Assembly (NCBI GenBank): GCA_029706075.1
Contig: JAINUG010000487.1
Location: forward strand, 186,001-250,000
DNA: 64,000 nt
Direction: 5' to 3'
Source of the DNA: Aldrovandia affinis
Lineage: Eukaryota > Chordata > Actinopteri > Notacanthiformes > Halosauridae
Notes under the pieces: generated by a model
Databases searched by the model: none
What the model was told of the DNA's origin: nothing
The model's input: the letters and a program-made list of their open reading frames with translations, nothing else
In this document: positions 10,753 to 23,254 of the stretch, piece by piece
Numbering within the stretch: position 1 is the first letter of the stretch
Layout of the letters: each line of letters opens with the position of its first letter
Position numbers and translations under genes: made by a program

Positions 10753-11290
10753 CGCTCCATGGATGACAGTCTGAGGGAGGGATGGAGAAGGGGAGACTCT
10801 CTCTGGTCTGGCTCAAACATATCTCGAGCTGATGGGGTCGGCACGTTGATCAACAACCCCTATGTCAGAATAACATAATCTGACATAGTAGAGAGTGGGC
10901 GAATCCTCGTCACTGACCTCGACGTTAGGGGTTCCCCACTCTGGGTGATCAAGTGTATGGCCCTAATAGCAAGGTCGAGAGGGCCTCCCTATTTACAAAA
11001 ATCAGATCTTTAATCACCCCCTGTACGCCGGTGGTCGTGGGGGGAGATTTCAACTGTGCCCTTAGGGATGAAGACCGCAGCAGACCAAGGAGGGATCAAT
11101 CCAGCAGGGAGCTGCGGTCCATTGTAGAAGATTTCTCCCTCCATGACGCCGGGGGCGCCTCTCCCCCTCAATACACATGGGTGAGTTCCTCTGTCGCCTC
11201 CTTCTCCAGAACATACATGTTTTTGCTCTCTCCAGGCCTGAGAGTGCGCTCCTATACCATCGGAGCACTGCACTTCTCGGACCACCACCA
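10753..11290 (+). pseudogene. Tx1-like ORF2 endonuclease remnant
   Basis: Pieces of an apurinic-type endonuclease are readable in more than one frame: GDSLWSGSNISRADGVGTLI near 10790, MYGPNSKVERASLF at 10953, VVVGGDFNCAL near 11030 and SDHHQTE near 11280. The N-terminal catalytic part is missing, and stops interrupt the rest. The stretch 10225-10752 between ORF1 and this remnant holds only decayed linker sequence. Confidence 0.75.
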
Positions 11291-11599
11291 GACCGAATGA
11301 CAGCGTGTCATTGGACTGGGAGAAGACCATCACGGTGGGTAGGGGTCCGTGGAGGATGAATACCAGCCATCTCCAGGACCCCAAAGTGTACCTCTCCTTC
11401 TCGAGATGATACCTGTTGTGGGTCAAACTAAAACCCCTTTAGGGCTCCCCGATAGAGTGGTGGGAGAATGTGAAGGATCAGGTGCGGGGCTACTTCCGGG
11501 CAGTCGGACGGAGGAAGGCAAGGGAAAGGAGGGCAGCTTATAACCACCATAATGCTGCCCTCCAAAGACTGAGCCTGAGGCCTGGAGGTTAGTACGGAA

Positions 11600-12820
11600 G
11601 TGGCCCAGACTAAACAGCATCGCTCCGCCCTCTGTCAGGAGGAGCAGAGGAAATACATCTTCTGCTCCAAACTCCAGGGTCTCGAGGAAGACGAGAGATG
11701 CACTCGCCACTTCTTCTGCAAGGCACGGTCAAGGAAAACCGACATTTTCTCCCTGTATAACAATGCAGGGGTGGTGGTGTCTGAAGAGGCAGAGGTCCAG
11801 GAGGTGGCCAAGGAGTTCTACCTGGGTCTGTATGCCAATAGGCCCACGGACAGGGCTCTCATGGACACCTTCCTGGACGGCCTACACAGACGCCTGGAGG
11901 GACACAGCATGGAGGGGGAGCTGAGTGCCGAGGAGCTCACCCGGGCCGTGCGCTCCCTTAACCTACATAAAGCTCCTGGTCCTGACGGAATCCCAGCTGA
12001 GTTTTATCAGGCCTTCTGGGATCTCCTGAAGGACGACGTGGCGGATGTTTTCAGAGCGGCTTTCAGGGAGGGGCGGCTGGGTGACTCACTGCGACAGAGT
12101 TCAGTGGCCCTTGTCCCAAAGAAGGGGGACCTGAAGGACCTCCGGAACTGGCGGCTGATCAACCTCATCTCAGTGGATTATAAGATCATGGCCAAATCAC
12201 TGATGAGGAGGTTCCAAGACCTGCTACCAGCGGTGATCGGCCGCAATCAAACATGCAGTGTTCCTGGGAGGTCCAGAAATGACAATCTGCTCCTTGTGAG
12301 AGATATCATTATCCACTCCGGGGAGCGCAGGTCCCCTTTAGGCCTTCTCGGTCTAGATCAAGAGAAGACCTTTGACAGGGTTAGCCATGTGTGTCTGGAG
12401 AGGGTGCTGGAGAGGTTTAACTTTCCAAATCCCCTCCGGCACTGGACCAGGATGTGTTTAGGTGACATCTCGGGCAGGGCGAAACAAAAATGTCAGGGGA
12501 TACCTACTGCCGGGTGGCAGTGGGGAGCGGCTCGGGGTGATGGCGTACATGGACGACATCACCATCGTTGGCACAGATAGTCATTCCATCACCACCGCTA
12601 CAAAGGTGGTGGACGATTTCTGTGCGGCCACAGGCGCCCTGGTCAACCGGGGCAAGAGCGAACTGTACCTGTCGCCGTCATGGAGTGAGTCGCTAACCTG
12701 TTCTTTCCCTGTATGCACAGAAGGAATAAAGCTTCTGGGGGTCACCTTCCAGAACAACAGGGGAGGGAACCGGAGCTGGGAGGAGGCCCTCCGTCCAAAT
12801 AACATTGGACAGAGTTAAAG
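11600..12820 (+). pseudogene. Tx1-like ORF2 reverse transcriptase, internally deleted
   Basis: Frame 11600-12580 shows RT blocks LHKAPGPDGIPAEFYQAFWD, SVALVPKKGDLKDL and LLGLDQEKTFDRVSH (motif A). The block that normally holds a GVRQGCPLSPLL-type motif is missing. The active-site box appears in a second frame as AYMDDITIVGTD at about 12540. The frame from 12462 continues through the thumb (KLLGVTF) to 12818. A deletion plus frameshift around 12480-12530 inactivates the enzyme. YMDD in place of the clade's YADD can be explained by two CpG transitions. Confidence 0.85.
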
Positions 12821-12920
12821 AAACATCACTTTTGACTCTAAATTGAGACATGACAAAAGTCAACGTACTCCCCCGTACTCCCCGATGTTACCTTCTGTCC
12901 CGCCTGAAGAGGAAGGTGTA

Positions 12921-13542
12921 AACATGCCCGAGTAGTCATAGTAGTGTTAACATTGGTAGTAGTGTTAACGTTGGTTTTATATTTCAGGTTGTTTTTAGTT
13001 CAGATGTGGCTGCAGTTTCTTCTACGTTGTGGATTGGGTATTTGCGACTCATCACTATAGGACTGTCTTTTGACACTAAAAGTAGAAGGGAAAATATAAA
13101 AATCAGTCTCTTTTCTTGGCCTGTTTTTGGAAAATAGGCTACAATGTATTTTTCTCATTACTGTACATTTGTAAAAGTATCTGAGTTTTGTATCATGTAA
13201 CCCAAAACACAAAAATATTTAACAAAGCATACTGAAATTGAGGCAGTTACATTTCTGCTGTAGTCATGTCATTTCTAATGTATTCCTTACTTTCTCATAT
13301 AGAGAATGAATGCATGTTGAATAAAGCATGAACAATAAATTGTATATTTTAGTATAAATACAATACAATTGATAGTTTGTCATGTTTAGGTTTCGTAGTT
13401 TGTGGTATGTGCTCGTTCATACCTGCATTTAGGTTTATCAAATAAAATTCTGACCCAAAAGTATTTCGGCTGCCGACGCATAATGAGCGTTTTGTATCGA
13501 TGAGCAGTTAGCTTAGCCATAACTAATGCTAAATATTTGGGC
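12921..13542. other. AT-rich sequence, no gene recognised
   Basis: No family similarity seen. It separates the Tx1-like remnant from the pair of direct repeats. Confidence 0.4.
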
Positions 13543-13717
13543 TGTCATTTTGCTTGATAGCTGCATTTGCTATGTCCTGTGTATCTTAGCCATTAGGGCT
13601 AACTGCCTGTTCTTTCACTTCATTGCGTCTATAAGCACTGCTGTGATAAAGATGGTATCACGATCATGAAAAACATTTCTGGATGTTCCTTCAGCAGTCA
13701 GCGTTAAAGTATTTCCA
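13543..13717 (+). repeat. Direct repeat, copy 1 of about 175 bp
   Basis: Begins TGTCATTTTGCTTGATAGCT and is closely matched by 14168-14347. The two copies share runs of more than 40 identical bases, with a few substitutions and one small insertion. The family is unknown to me. Confidence 0.85.
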
Positions 13718-14167
13718 TAAATTCTGCTCACTTCTGAAAGGTAGGCTTAAAACAAATTAAACAGGACTTTTCCGCATAGTAGCCTGTCACGCTCAGAACT
13801 GTGCAGTTAGAATAACAACAATCAAAGTAGGCCTACATGTGAAAACCGCTAATAGGTTCTGATTCATTTGAACCGAAAAAACATAAAATAGGGAAATTGT
13901 AGCGTTTACCGCTGAATCAAGAGTAAGGAACGATCGCTTTTCTATTATAACATATTTAAGCACCAAGAAGCACTCAGAAATACGCTAAATGCACATACTA
14001 CAACTGCGCAGATGCCAAACTGCGCAGATGAAAAATTCTGCTGTAACGTCACCGGTCGATTTGCATATTACCCACAGTTCCTACTGTTGCATTAACAGAC
14101 CCCGTATAAAAGTAAAAAAATGGTTCACTTGCAGATGTTTAAAGAAAAAACCCAAAAAACGAAGGGG

Positions 14168-14347
14168 TGTCATTTTGCTTGATAGCTGCATTTGCTACGT
14201 CCTGTGTATCTTAGCCATTAGGGCTAACTGCCTGTTCTTTCACTTCATTGCGTCTATAAGCATTGTTGTAATAAAGATGGTATCACGATCATGAAAAAGC
14301 AAACATTTCTGGATGTTCCTTTAGCAGTCAGCGTTACAGTATTTCCA
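14168..14347 (+). repeat. Direct repeat, copy 2 of about 180 bp
   Basis: Second copy of the unit at 13543-13717. It is bracketed by a shorter repeat, ATGGTTCACTTGCAGA, present just before it (about 14118) and just after it (about 14350), so the local structure is a partial tandem array. Confidence 0.85.
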
Positions 14348-17084
14348 AAAATGGTTCACTTGCAGACGTTTTAACGTTTTAAAACAAAACAAAAAAACCG
14401 AACGACCGAACGAACTTATGTGCCTGTTTACCCCTACTGAAGCAATTCTGAGTAGTCACTATAATGAGTCACCGTCAATGGGGGAAGTAGAGAGAAATCC
14501 TAGGTAATGTTAACGAGAACACAGATGTTAACTGGATATTTTTGAAGATCTTTAACCATAGCTGGAGCTTGATGGCTTGGTGTAGGGCTACTGGGGACTG
14601 CAGCCTTGGTTAACACATGCCTAATGGCTACGAAGGCTATGATGGGCACCCCTTGATGGGGCGGCAGAGTATACCAAAGTAACAATGGCCTGTCCATGGC
14701 TTTGGTTGAGCACCGCCCTTGCCTTATGTGGTATAAAGCCTAAAAGGCATCCTAGGTTCTGTGTTGTGATACTGAAGACTGCAGCTTTGGTTGAGCTTCT
14801 CAGTCCTTGGGGTGCTGGCTTGGTGGCTGGTTGTATCAGTGGCATGTCCACGGCTGTTTTTATGATGGTCAAAAAATAAATGCATATATAATATATAAAA
14901 GTATACAAAGCATTGATATATTCTTTGCAAATGCAAAAATCTGAAAGTAGTTCTGTAATGGGGCATGATTTGCATATTACCCAGAATTATTTTTACATTC
15001 ATTTAAAGTTACCATCACTGGGACACGCCCACCTGGCCATATGGTTGTTTACTTAAGGTCAAAAGTCACATAGACACCGTGTCTAATGAGGTCAAAAGGT
15101 CACATTCTAACCTGTCAAGATGATTATTACAAAAGCCATATATTATCTATATATTTGGTTTTGTTCACAGAAATGGAAAAAACTAACAACCATTACCGTG
15201 TTATTAATACAGCCAGTAAAAACTCACTCCTCAAATGGTTAGCTAAAGTTAGCTTAGATTTTGGGCTGCACTCAACCGTACCAGCAGATAAAACTATTGG
15301 AAATGGGAGTTATAACATATTCAGCAAGTCGTGTAAAAAAGCCAATTTATTTATTAAATCTGGTCACCTTAAAGCATGCACTTGTGACAATGTTAACTGA
15401 CTTTGTCATTTGAAAAATGTACAGACGCAAGGAAAATTTTTAATGTTAAAGAGTTACTAACCGCCATGTCCTGCGTGATGGCCCCTTCCGTTGGTGAATT
15501 GGAACAGATCTGCCGACGGTCTCAGCAGCAGTTTGCACTGGCAAAAAAAACTCCTTCTTCTCCTGGTGTGCTGCTTGATGGCCGGTCGAGACAGATTAAT
15601 CTGGTATATACTGTAGTTGCTGCGCTGTAATTATGCAGACTAGCCCCTTGCTTGCTTTGTACATTGATTTGTACATTTGTAAATGTAATATATAATATTA
15701 AATACTATTAATTAATAATAAATTATATCATTATTATAAATGAATATAATATAAATATTTACAGCAATTGCTAACAGTGTAGACAGTACTTTTAAAGGAG
15801 AGCCAACCAGGCTGTCCAGAACAAATAATAAATCCCAAGAAGGCAATGTATGGCACGCCTGCAGCTGCAGCCATCTACCACCAAGTGTACCAAGTGTATG
15901 GTTTCCATCCTAAACTCCATCAATGTATGTACAAACAATGTTTGTTTGAATGTTAAAAATTGATAGCTATGAAAATGTATAGCTGAAAATATGAAATAGT
16001 TTAGTGTTGAAAATGTACAGCTAAATTATAAATATTATAATATTATAAATATTTCCTTCCATGTATAATAAACAGTACTAAATGAATAAACCTCAGAAAC
16101 CTAGCTTACATGTTACTTCTGACCCAAAATGGATCACAACGGGTGTTCTCCCACAACAATTCTGAGCAAAGTTCTCTCTTCCTGAATTAGTGCCTTGTCT
16201 CCTGAGGTGTTATGGAAATCAGTTGAAAAAGAGAGTTAGCAAGTCAACACAAACAGTGTGATATTCAGAGGGTTACATTTAATGTATACCACTGAAAACT
16301 TTCTAAATTGTAGTTAACACACTAATTAGCCACCGAAACACCATATCTGCATAATTGTAATCACTTACCTCTCTTGCTCCCATAAAACGTGCTGGTTGGG
16401 ATGGCAGCCATTTAGAAAAGGCAGGGCTTACATTGCCTTAGTTACACCACAACACATGCGATATCACTAAAAAAACCAAGATGACCTTTAGTCATTACAA
16501 CAGGTTTCAACATGATTACATATATGGTACTTGAGCAGAGACTCATGTCTACTACAGAGGATAAAAATGAATGGCCAGGTCTTAGGAGGCTAGAAGGAAA
16601 GAAAAAGGGTAAAACTATATTCAATAATGTACTAATAATAACAAATAAAAACATAGCCTATACAAATAAGCCTTCAGTATGATCAATTATGATAATAATG
16701 GACATACTTACACATTTTTATTGTTGATTCTGTAGTTTACTTACTACTAAAAGCTTGGTTTACTTTACATTACCCTACATTCAGTCATTTATTTCGAATT
16801 TTGAGAAATTGCAACAATATATCAGATCTTTTGTCTACTTATTTAAATAGGATAAGAACAAAATCCAACCTTGTAAGTAAATTGTTCATGAATGCTTGTC
16901 AGTTTATATACCAGCAGTACTCACCTGGCAAACAGGAGCACCAAGGAGACATTCAGCTTTTAAGAGAAAATTATACACAGGTCCACCACTAAACTTTTCA
17001 TGTAGCTAGCCATCCAAGACTCAGTTCTCTCACTTCTGCAATGTTAAAGGCAACAGGTTCTGCAGACGAGTCTTGTACTTCAGG
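14348..17084. other. AT-rich intergenic sequence, no gene recognised
   Basis: Two adjacent open frames (15086-15400 and 15403-15630) are the longest here. They lie in different frames and resemble no family I know. Two copies of the motif ATTTGCATATTACCCA (about 14060 and 14965) and loose repeats around 14560-14840 hint at unrecognised non-autonomous elements. 15670-16080 is simple AT-rich sequence. Confidence 0.4.
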
Positions 17085-17150
17085 TTAAGGGTATGCATGC
17101 TCTACTGTAAGTCACTTTGGACAAAAGCGTCTGCTAAATGGCACATATAT
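17085..17150 (+). repeat. SINE/L2-type 3' tail fragment
   Basis: Contains GTAAGTCACTTTGGACAAAA followed by GCGTCTGCTAAATGGC. This is the conserved 3' tail shared by many teleost SINEs and L2 elements. A tRNA-like head was not recognised upstream. Confidence 0.65.
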
Positions 17151-20100
17151 AAGACTGCAGGTGGAGCACTGTAGTTGGACTCTTCAGATACTTAACCAGA
17201 ACTACTCTACTAAGAGTATAACTGTACAATGTCACCCTGGATAAGGGAATACACTAAACAATTATACAATATAATCCTGATTTTAAATATAGTATAAACC
17301 TGTCTCTTGGACCTCTGTTGGGCCTTGTGGTGGTAAGCAGCAGTGAATTCAGGTAACCATAGTTTGGAATAGAACATTCCTGCAGATTTTCCAGGCCAAA
17401 CTTATTCATAAAACAAGCTGAATCTTCAGCAGTATCACTAGCATTTATTTTGTCTGATAATTGTGAAAAATAAATTTTAAAAAATAAAAAATAAACTGAA
17501 GCATCTTCTAAGGACTAATGGGACCACATTTATCCATATATGTATCATGGAATTCACACCATACTTATTGATAAAGCCTTGTACCACTTGTAGATGTGCT
17601 GCATGGGAAAAAAATAGACCAGACTATACTAAAATAGACTTCCTGACAGATTATCAGAGGGTGCCATGACTTGAGATTGAAACTACATACAAACAGCAAC
17701 ACCTTGTGTTGGAATGGGAGTAAAGCATAGATTTGCCACAATGTGGGAATCACTCGAACACAGGCAAGTAGAGTGGTCCTTCATATCAATGTCATAAACC
17801 ATTGGGATGTTATACTGTAAGGAACTGTGACACTAAACGTGGTCTACGGTTATTTATTGAAGGAAACATCTTGGCATACCTGGAAGTTAACATGACCAGA
17901 GGAAATGTGTGGAGAAAGAGACAACTTAATCACAAAACTAGGGTAAAGAGTATAAAAAGTAGGTTGCTTTTATTAGAAGCTGGGAAACCATGAATCATAA
18001 CCAACATCATTGTCATCATTAATACTATAGACCACTGTATTGCCATCCCCACCATCCTCTCCAAAACATGTGCAACACTTACTTACTAAACAGCAGCTTA
18101 CTCCTTATAGACATTGTTGACAAAGCCTTTTTTTCTTCACCCTTACCAACAGGACAAATGATTGGCATACATGTACATTGCCAGCACACACAAAGATTAC
18201 AATGAAATGACCCCCCAATTCTGAATCAGTCAGACTCGAGAGAAACAAACTCCCCATTAAGTGTTCATATCTGTTGTCCCTTATTCTATCAATTGTGGTC
18301 AGGGAAAAGTGTTTTAAAAAGTATATTTACTTACAGGTTTGCAGAAATCACCTTTCACCCTTTATTAACTTGACTGGCATCAACCATTTGTCATCTATGT
18401 AAGATGTGATCACATTTCTGGATGAATGAAGAAACTCAATACCAAGGATTGGTTTTGGTCTTGACCACTTGTTAGAAATTAGTTTGGTCTTAATTAACAA
18501 AAGTGCTTGATATTTTTTGTGTACAGCACTATATAAACATGTACATCAAACAATGGTGCACTGGCCATAGTGTCAATCTACACAAGTCTGCTGGACTGAG
18601 GTCATTGTTTTTACAGCAGACTTTATCACTGAGGTACACCAGTTCAATTTCATTCTCCAAATTGATTGCAGCGAATGAAGATTGAAGTCAGTCATTCATC
18701 TGCAGTGCAAATAGGAAAAATGCAAAGCATTTACAGTTGTGCTCTTTCCAAAGAAACATCACATAACTCAAGCCCTGGCACTAATCTATATTTAAAAGAT
18801 AGTGACTGTCTGTGACAGATTATGCTGATGGTGTCAGAATATGAAATGCTTGGTTTATATCATAAATAAATAAAAAACAGGAACTACTTGAGAATGAAGA
18901 AGGCTAGCCTTTTATGAAGACACAGCCCCCACCCTGCAAAAAAGCCTGTCATACATAACCTGTGCAAAACCTACAAGAAAAACCACACTGGCATGGTTTT
19001 CAGTAAAAGGGATGGGGGTTACAGAATGCATTTTATTGGACAGTCACTGGAAGTTATACATCTTTATTAAAGGGACTGTAGCATTAGAATGGATCTGGGC
19101 TAAATGAATAAATACAGTCCTTATTAGTTTATACACGGTCTTACACAAGTAAATGTACTAAAGTACAATCGGCCCATTCATAATAGATGCAACATGACCA
19201 AGTTCTGTCCAGTAACACTTCAAACTATCAAACGCAAAAAACACAGGTTTTATTTTTGGGTCTTATCATTTAAAAATAATTACAAGAGTCTTGGTTGCTG
19301 TTGGATGCCTCTGTAAAAACCCCTTTCAATTGTCTTTTAATGGAACATAGACTTAAAAGTCGCACATGCTGAAATTGGCTGGGATATGATCTGGCCCAAC
19401 ATTCAACTTGCCTCTAGAAATCCTGACCACCAATTAATTCATTATAAATGTGTTCACACTCTATTTTACTGCACGCACTTTTCAACACGAAAATTCTTCG
19501 CAGTCCGATCTGTTCCTTATGTTCCCTTCATGCAATGGGTACTTTTCTATACATGGTGTGGAAACACAGAGGTAACAAAATTCTGGGAGAAGATTTCTTA
19601 TAAACTATCCTGTATAATGTCTGTGAATATCCTATTTTTACCAAGAATATTACTGCCAAATGATTTTGCCAATCTTAATCTCCCATCCTATCAAACATGC
19701 ATTATGTTGTCTGGCCTCACAGCTACCAAACAAATGATAGCTTTATGCTGAAAATCTCCTCACTCTTTATCAGTGACATTGTTGAACATTCACGGGTCGA
19801 GTCCCTGTGTTGTTTTTCCACCGCACAACAGAACCGTGAAGATAGGAGGAGCTATCTGAAGTGACAAAAAATAATGCCACCGCTGTGGTGACATTAACAT
19901 TGACAGCTCAAATTCACAAAAGCACTGCTTTCCCCATAACATTAGCTACAATTTTCTTACTTCTACCTAGGCGTTTGGGACAATTTATCTTTGTGTTTAT
20001 ATCTGTGTTTTTATGTATGTCGCTGAAAAAATATGTCCAGCATGAGCTACGAGTAGTAGCCTAGTGAACGATATTTGATATTCCGATCGCTATTCCAATA

Positions 20101-21099
20101 TGAACATTACCAATGTAATACAGCCAACGTTTTAAATATATGTCTATAGCAACGCTCGACACTGGGCATGTTTTGTCTTCCATTTGTTTCCCACACATAC
20201 TCAGACTAGCTTTGCCTCTGAGAACTCATTTACCAAAATCACATCACAGTCCCAGCCCAAGCAAACATAAATCTCATATGCGTTTGAAAATGGAACGACT
20301 TACGAAAAAAACTCTCAAAGGCACAATGGTGAAACAGGAAAGCTGTGTTTATTCCGTAATGTGATTAAGACGTTCAACAAAAACAGTTGAATCTTTAACC
20401 TTGAATTATAATTTTTTCAACATTTCAATAGGCTAAACTAATATTGGGAAAATGGTTTTGTTTGGGTTCCCTTAATTCACTTAATATAATGCTTATTATA
20501 TTATATCTGGAACACATAGGCTATATAAATTATCATTTTTCCACCCATGTGTTTTGTTACATTGCGTGCTATATCGGAATCGCATTATGTAGCAAGATTA
20601 TCGCAATATGAGATTTTGCCCATATCGTGCAGCCCTAGCTACGAGCGAAAAAAATTAAATACGAGTGTCGATTTATGAAGGCGCAAAATTGTTCAAACAC
20701 TTTGCTATTTGACACTGTTCAGTTCTGATCAGATTCAGATCCTTTTGTTTCAAATTCCTGGATTTAGCTCGAGCATCGGTGAAAATACTGTGCTGGTGAT
20801 GGGATGGTTCAAACCACTGTGGAGAGTCAGCCAGAACTCTGGCTTTGCTTATTGGTGGGGTTCCAATGACCAGGCCGTGGTTGCAATGAAAGGTTTTATT
20901 CACATTCATCAAGGTGCAATGTGTGTGTGTGTGTGGCGTAGTCTCTGAATATAAAAAAGATATAGAAATATAAAATTAGCTATTCATATAATACACCTTA
21001 TCAAATATACATGTTGCCAATAATATCTACTTAAACATAAATAAAGAGTTCTACATTCACTATTAACATACTTAACCTAGTCTGTAGGATAACCTATAG
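17151..21099. other. AT-rich intergenic sequence, no gene recognised
   Basis: No open frame with family similarity. A segment ending ATATCGTGCAGCCCTAG at about 20565-20636 looks like one end of a hAT-type MITE, but its partner end was not found. A short GTTTTTCCACCGCAC motif at about 19810 resembles part of the repeat at 26565-26815. Confidence 0.4.
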
Positions 21100-21425
21100 C
21101 AGGCTTACTCAACAGGCGGCCCGCGGGCCGTATGAACCTTTATTTTGTGGCCCGCAACATGCCTGGTTATGAATGTATAATCATTATAATTAGCTTCATA
21201 GGCCATAAGGTGAACCCGTTTTTCGTTTCATCTCGTTCCCATCAAACCCGACTACAAACTTTTTACTACAACATCTATTGGTGTTGAACGAGAAAATAAA
21301 AGTTATACTCGTGGAATCCTGCAGTTATTTTATAATCAGTGTTTAAATTTGGTACTAGTACGTCCTGGGCGTAATCAGAGTTTGTTCACGAGTGGTGAAG
21401 CGGCCGTCACGTGATCCCGCTAGAC

Positions 21426-22892
21426 CAGGGGTCAGCAACCTTTACTATCAAAAGAGCCATTTTTGGCCCCTCTACCACTACATAAAATTCATCTGGAGCC
21501 GCAAAACCAATTTGACCCTTAAAATGAAGATAATACAGTGTATAAAGTTTTATAGTTATACTATATATACAGAGGGATTGGAATTTATTCAAAAGCTTAT
21601 TTCTAGTATGTTTGACAGAAGTTATCAAGTTTAAGGCAAAAGGAGGTCATACAAGATACTAATGAATTCCAATTTTTTTGTCCATATCATGGAAAAATCA
21701 CAAAATACTAAAAAACGTATTATAGGAACTAAAATAAGAAATAAAATGTGTAAATATGTGTGTTTGTCACCCACTATAAAATAACTATCGTTTGTTGCAT
21801 TTGTAAAATTATAGAACATTTGTAAAATTATAGAACAACAAAAACAAATTATATTCAGTAACTGACATCTTATTGCTGTTTTTACCTGTTATAACAAAGG
21901 AAAACCTCAAACTCTTATGAAGAGGAGAAAAAAAACACTGGCATGTGTAGACCTACTTTGAAATAAAACACAGAACCATGCAGGTCTATTTGAGCTCTTC
22001 CCTTATTTGCATAACAGCGCTGTCTGCTCAATATCGTTTACATCACTTCACTCATCACAGGCGATTGAGTATGCTGGAGCTGAATTAATCTCCTCAATTT
22101 GTTGACTGGTAATGTTTTCTGCCATCTTAATGGTCCTGTCCTTGACGGTCTTTGCAGAGAGAGGCATATCTCAAATTGTCGGAACAATTTCACGTTTGTT
22201 TTTGAAGTCCGAGAATAGATGTTCTGATATTTTAATGACTGATTCTTTCATGTATTCTCCATCTGTGAGCGGTTTTCCACGCCTTACTATCTCCTGAGCT
22301 GCCACAAAACTAGCAAGCAGTAGTTGAGTTTGGAGATTTGATCCACTTCTTGAAAGTAGATTTGCTCTGCTCAACTTTCCGCAGCAGTTCCGAAATTGCT
22401 TTTTTTCTTTCATCTCCAGCTTGGTACTTTTCAGCAAATGCTGTGGGTTTGTTCTGGAAATGTCTTTCAACATTACATTTTTTGTTGTTTGCTAATTTCT
22501 CACCACATATCAAGCATACAGGTAAGCCCGCATCGTTAGGAGTGAAAGCAAATAAATCTGTCCATGCTGAATTAAACTCTATTTTCCTCCGAGTTTTTTC
22601 CTTTTTTGGATTTATCCATGGTTAGTTTACCTGGGGTTGGAAACTCAAGATTAGCCACCTTCAGACGGCAGGGAGAGGCGCCGGGGATGTGACGCATATT
22701 TTAATTGACGAAATATTAAACACTTTTTTTCAGTGTCACAGTATCACCTCGATCTCCAAAATAAGGTGTTCCCTTTGAAAGAAAAAATAAAATGAAAATA
22801 GCCGTTGTTTATTTCCATTATTTATTTATTTTGTTCAAAGCTGCAGGGAGCCACTGCAGAGGGGCTGAAGAGCCGCTGGTTGCCGACCCCTG
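21426..22892 (-). mobile_element. Non-autonomous hAT inside the Academ-like element
   Basis: Termini CAGGGGTCAGCAACC and GGTTGCCGACCCCTG form a 15-bp inverted repeat with one mismatch, flanked by the exact 8-bp duplication CGCTAGAC (21418-21425 and 22893-22900). It retains only the N-terminal part of a ZBED-type transposase, on the minus strand, so it is an internally deleted 1467-bp derivative. Confidence 0.95.
22171..22620 (-). pseudogene. hAT transposase N-terminal remnant with BED finger
   Basis: Minus-strand translation gives MICGEKLANNKKCNVERHF, the second half of a BED-type zinc finger, then the linker DERKKAISELLRKVEQSKS. In an adjoining frame it continues ASFVAAQEIVRRGKPLTDGEY and EHLFSDFKNK. 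These blocks are typical of ZBED5-like hAT transposases. The catalytic and dimerisation domains are absent, and at least one frameshift separates the pieces. The ATG at about 22620 begins a run (MDKSKK) fitting the family start. Confidence 0.8.
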
Positions 22893-23062
22893 CGCTAGAC
22901 CAATAAGGTGGCCGCTTTTTGGAACTAGCTTCCAAGATGTCTGCCTCCATGTCGTTAACAAGCAGTAGCGAAGATGATGGAAATCCTGCCATGCACTTTT
23001 TAAATGCATTATCCATAGACAACATCTGTATCCTGCAGTTTAGTTTAGCAGATATTGTAGGC

Positions 23063-23254
23063 AACTCGATCCTCTTATCTTGTTTCCGAAATTTAATTAA
23101 ACATTGCTCGGTTTGGTCATACGCTACACTTGAGTCAGACTCTGTTTAGTGCTTTCAAAATGATATGTTGCAAGTTCAGGACTAAATAAAAGGTATCCAG
23201 GACGTTAATTTAACATTTCATCAAATTTCGGAAACAAGATAAGAGGATCGAGTT
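23063..23254. repeat. 32-bp perfect inverted repeat inside Academ-like copy 1
   Basis: 23063-23094 and 23223-23254 are exact reverse complements, separated by 128 bp that match internal arm sequence of Academ-like copy 2. This is a second, smaller palindrome inside the larger one. Confidence 0.9.

Larger units (their letters stand above)
8166..12920 (+). mobile_element. Tx1-like non-LTR retrotransposon, decayed
   Basis: A GC-rich leader of about 0.85 kb is followed by a gag-like ORF1 with three zinc knuckles, an endonuclease remnant (about 10760-11290) and an L1/Tx1-type reverse transcriptase (11600-12820). Order and protein style match the Tx1 branch of the L1 group known from fish and frogs. 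The element lacks the endonuclease start and part of the RT core, and ends without a recognisable 3' UTR or tail. Target specificity therefore cannot be judged from its 3' side. Base composition is much more GC-rich than the flanks. Confidence 0.85.

Noticed and set aside
12530-12570. YMDD as a sign of a retrovirus-like polymerase
   Set aside because: The surrounding protein is clearly Tx1/L1-type, and the Met codon is explained by two CpG transitions.
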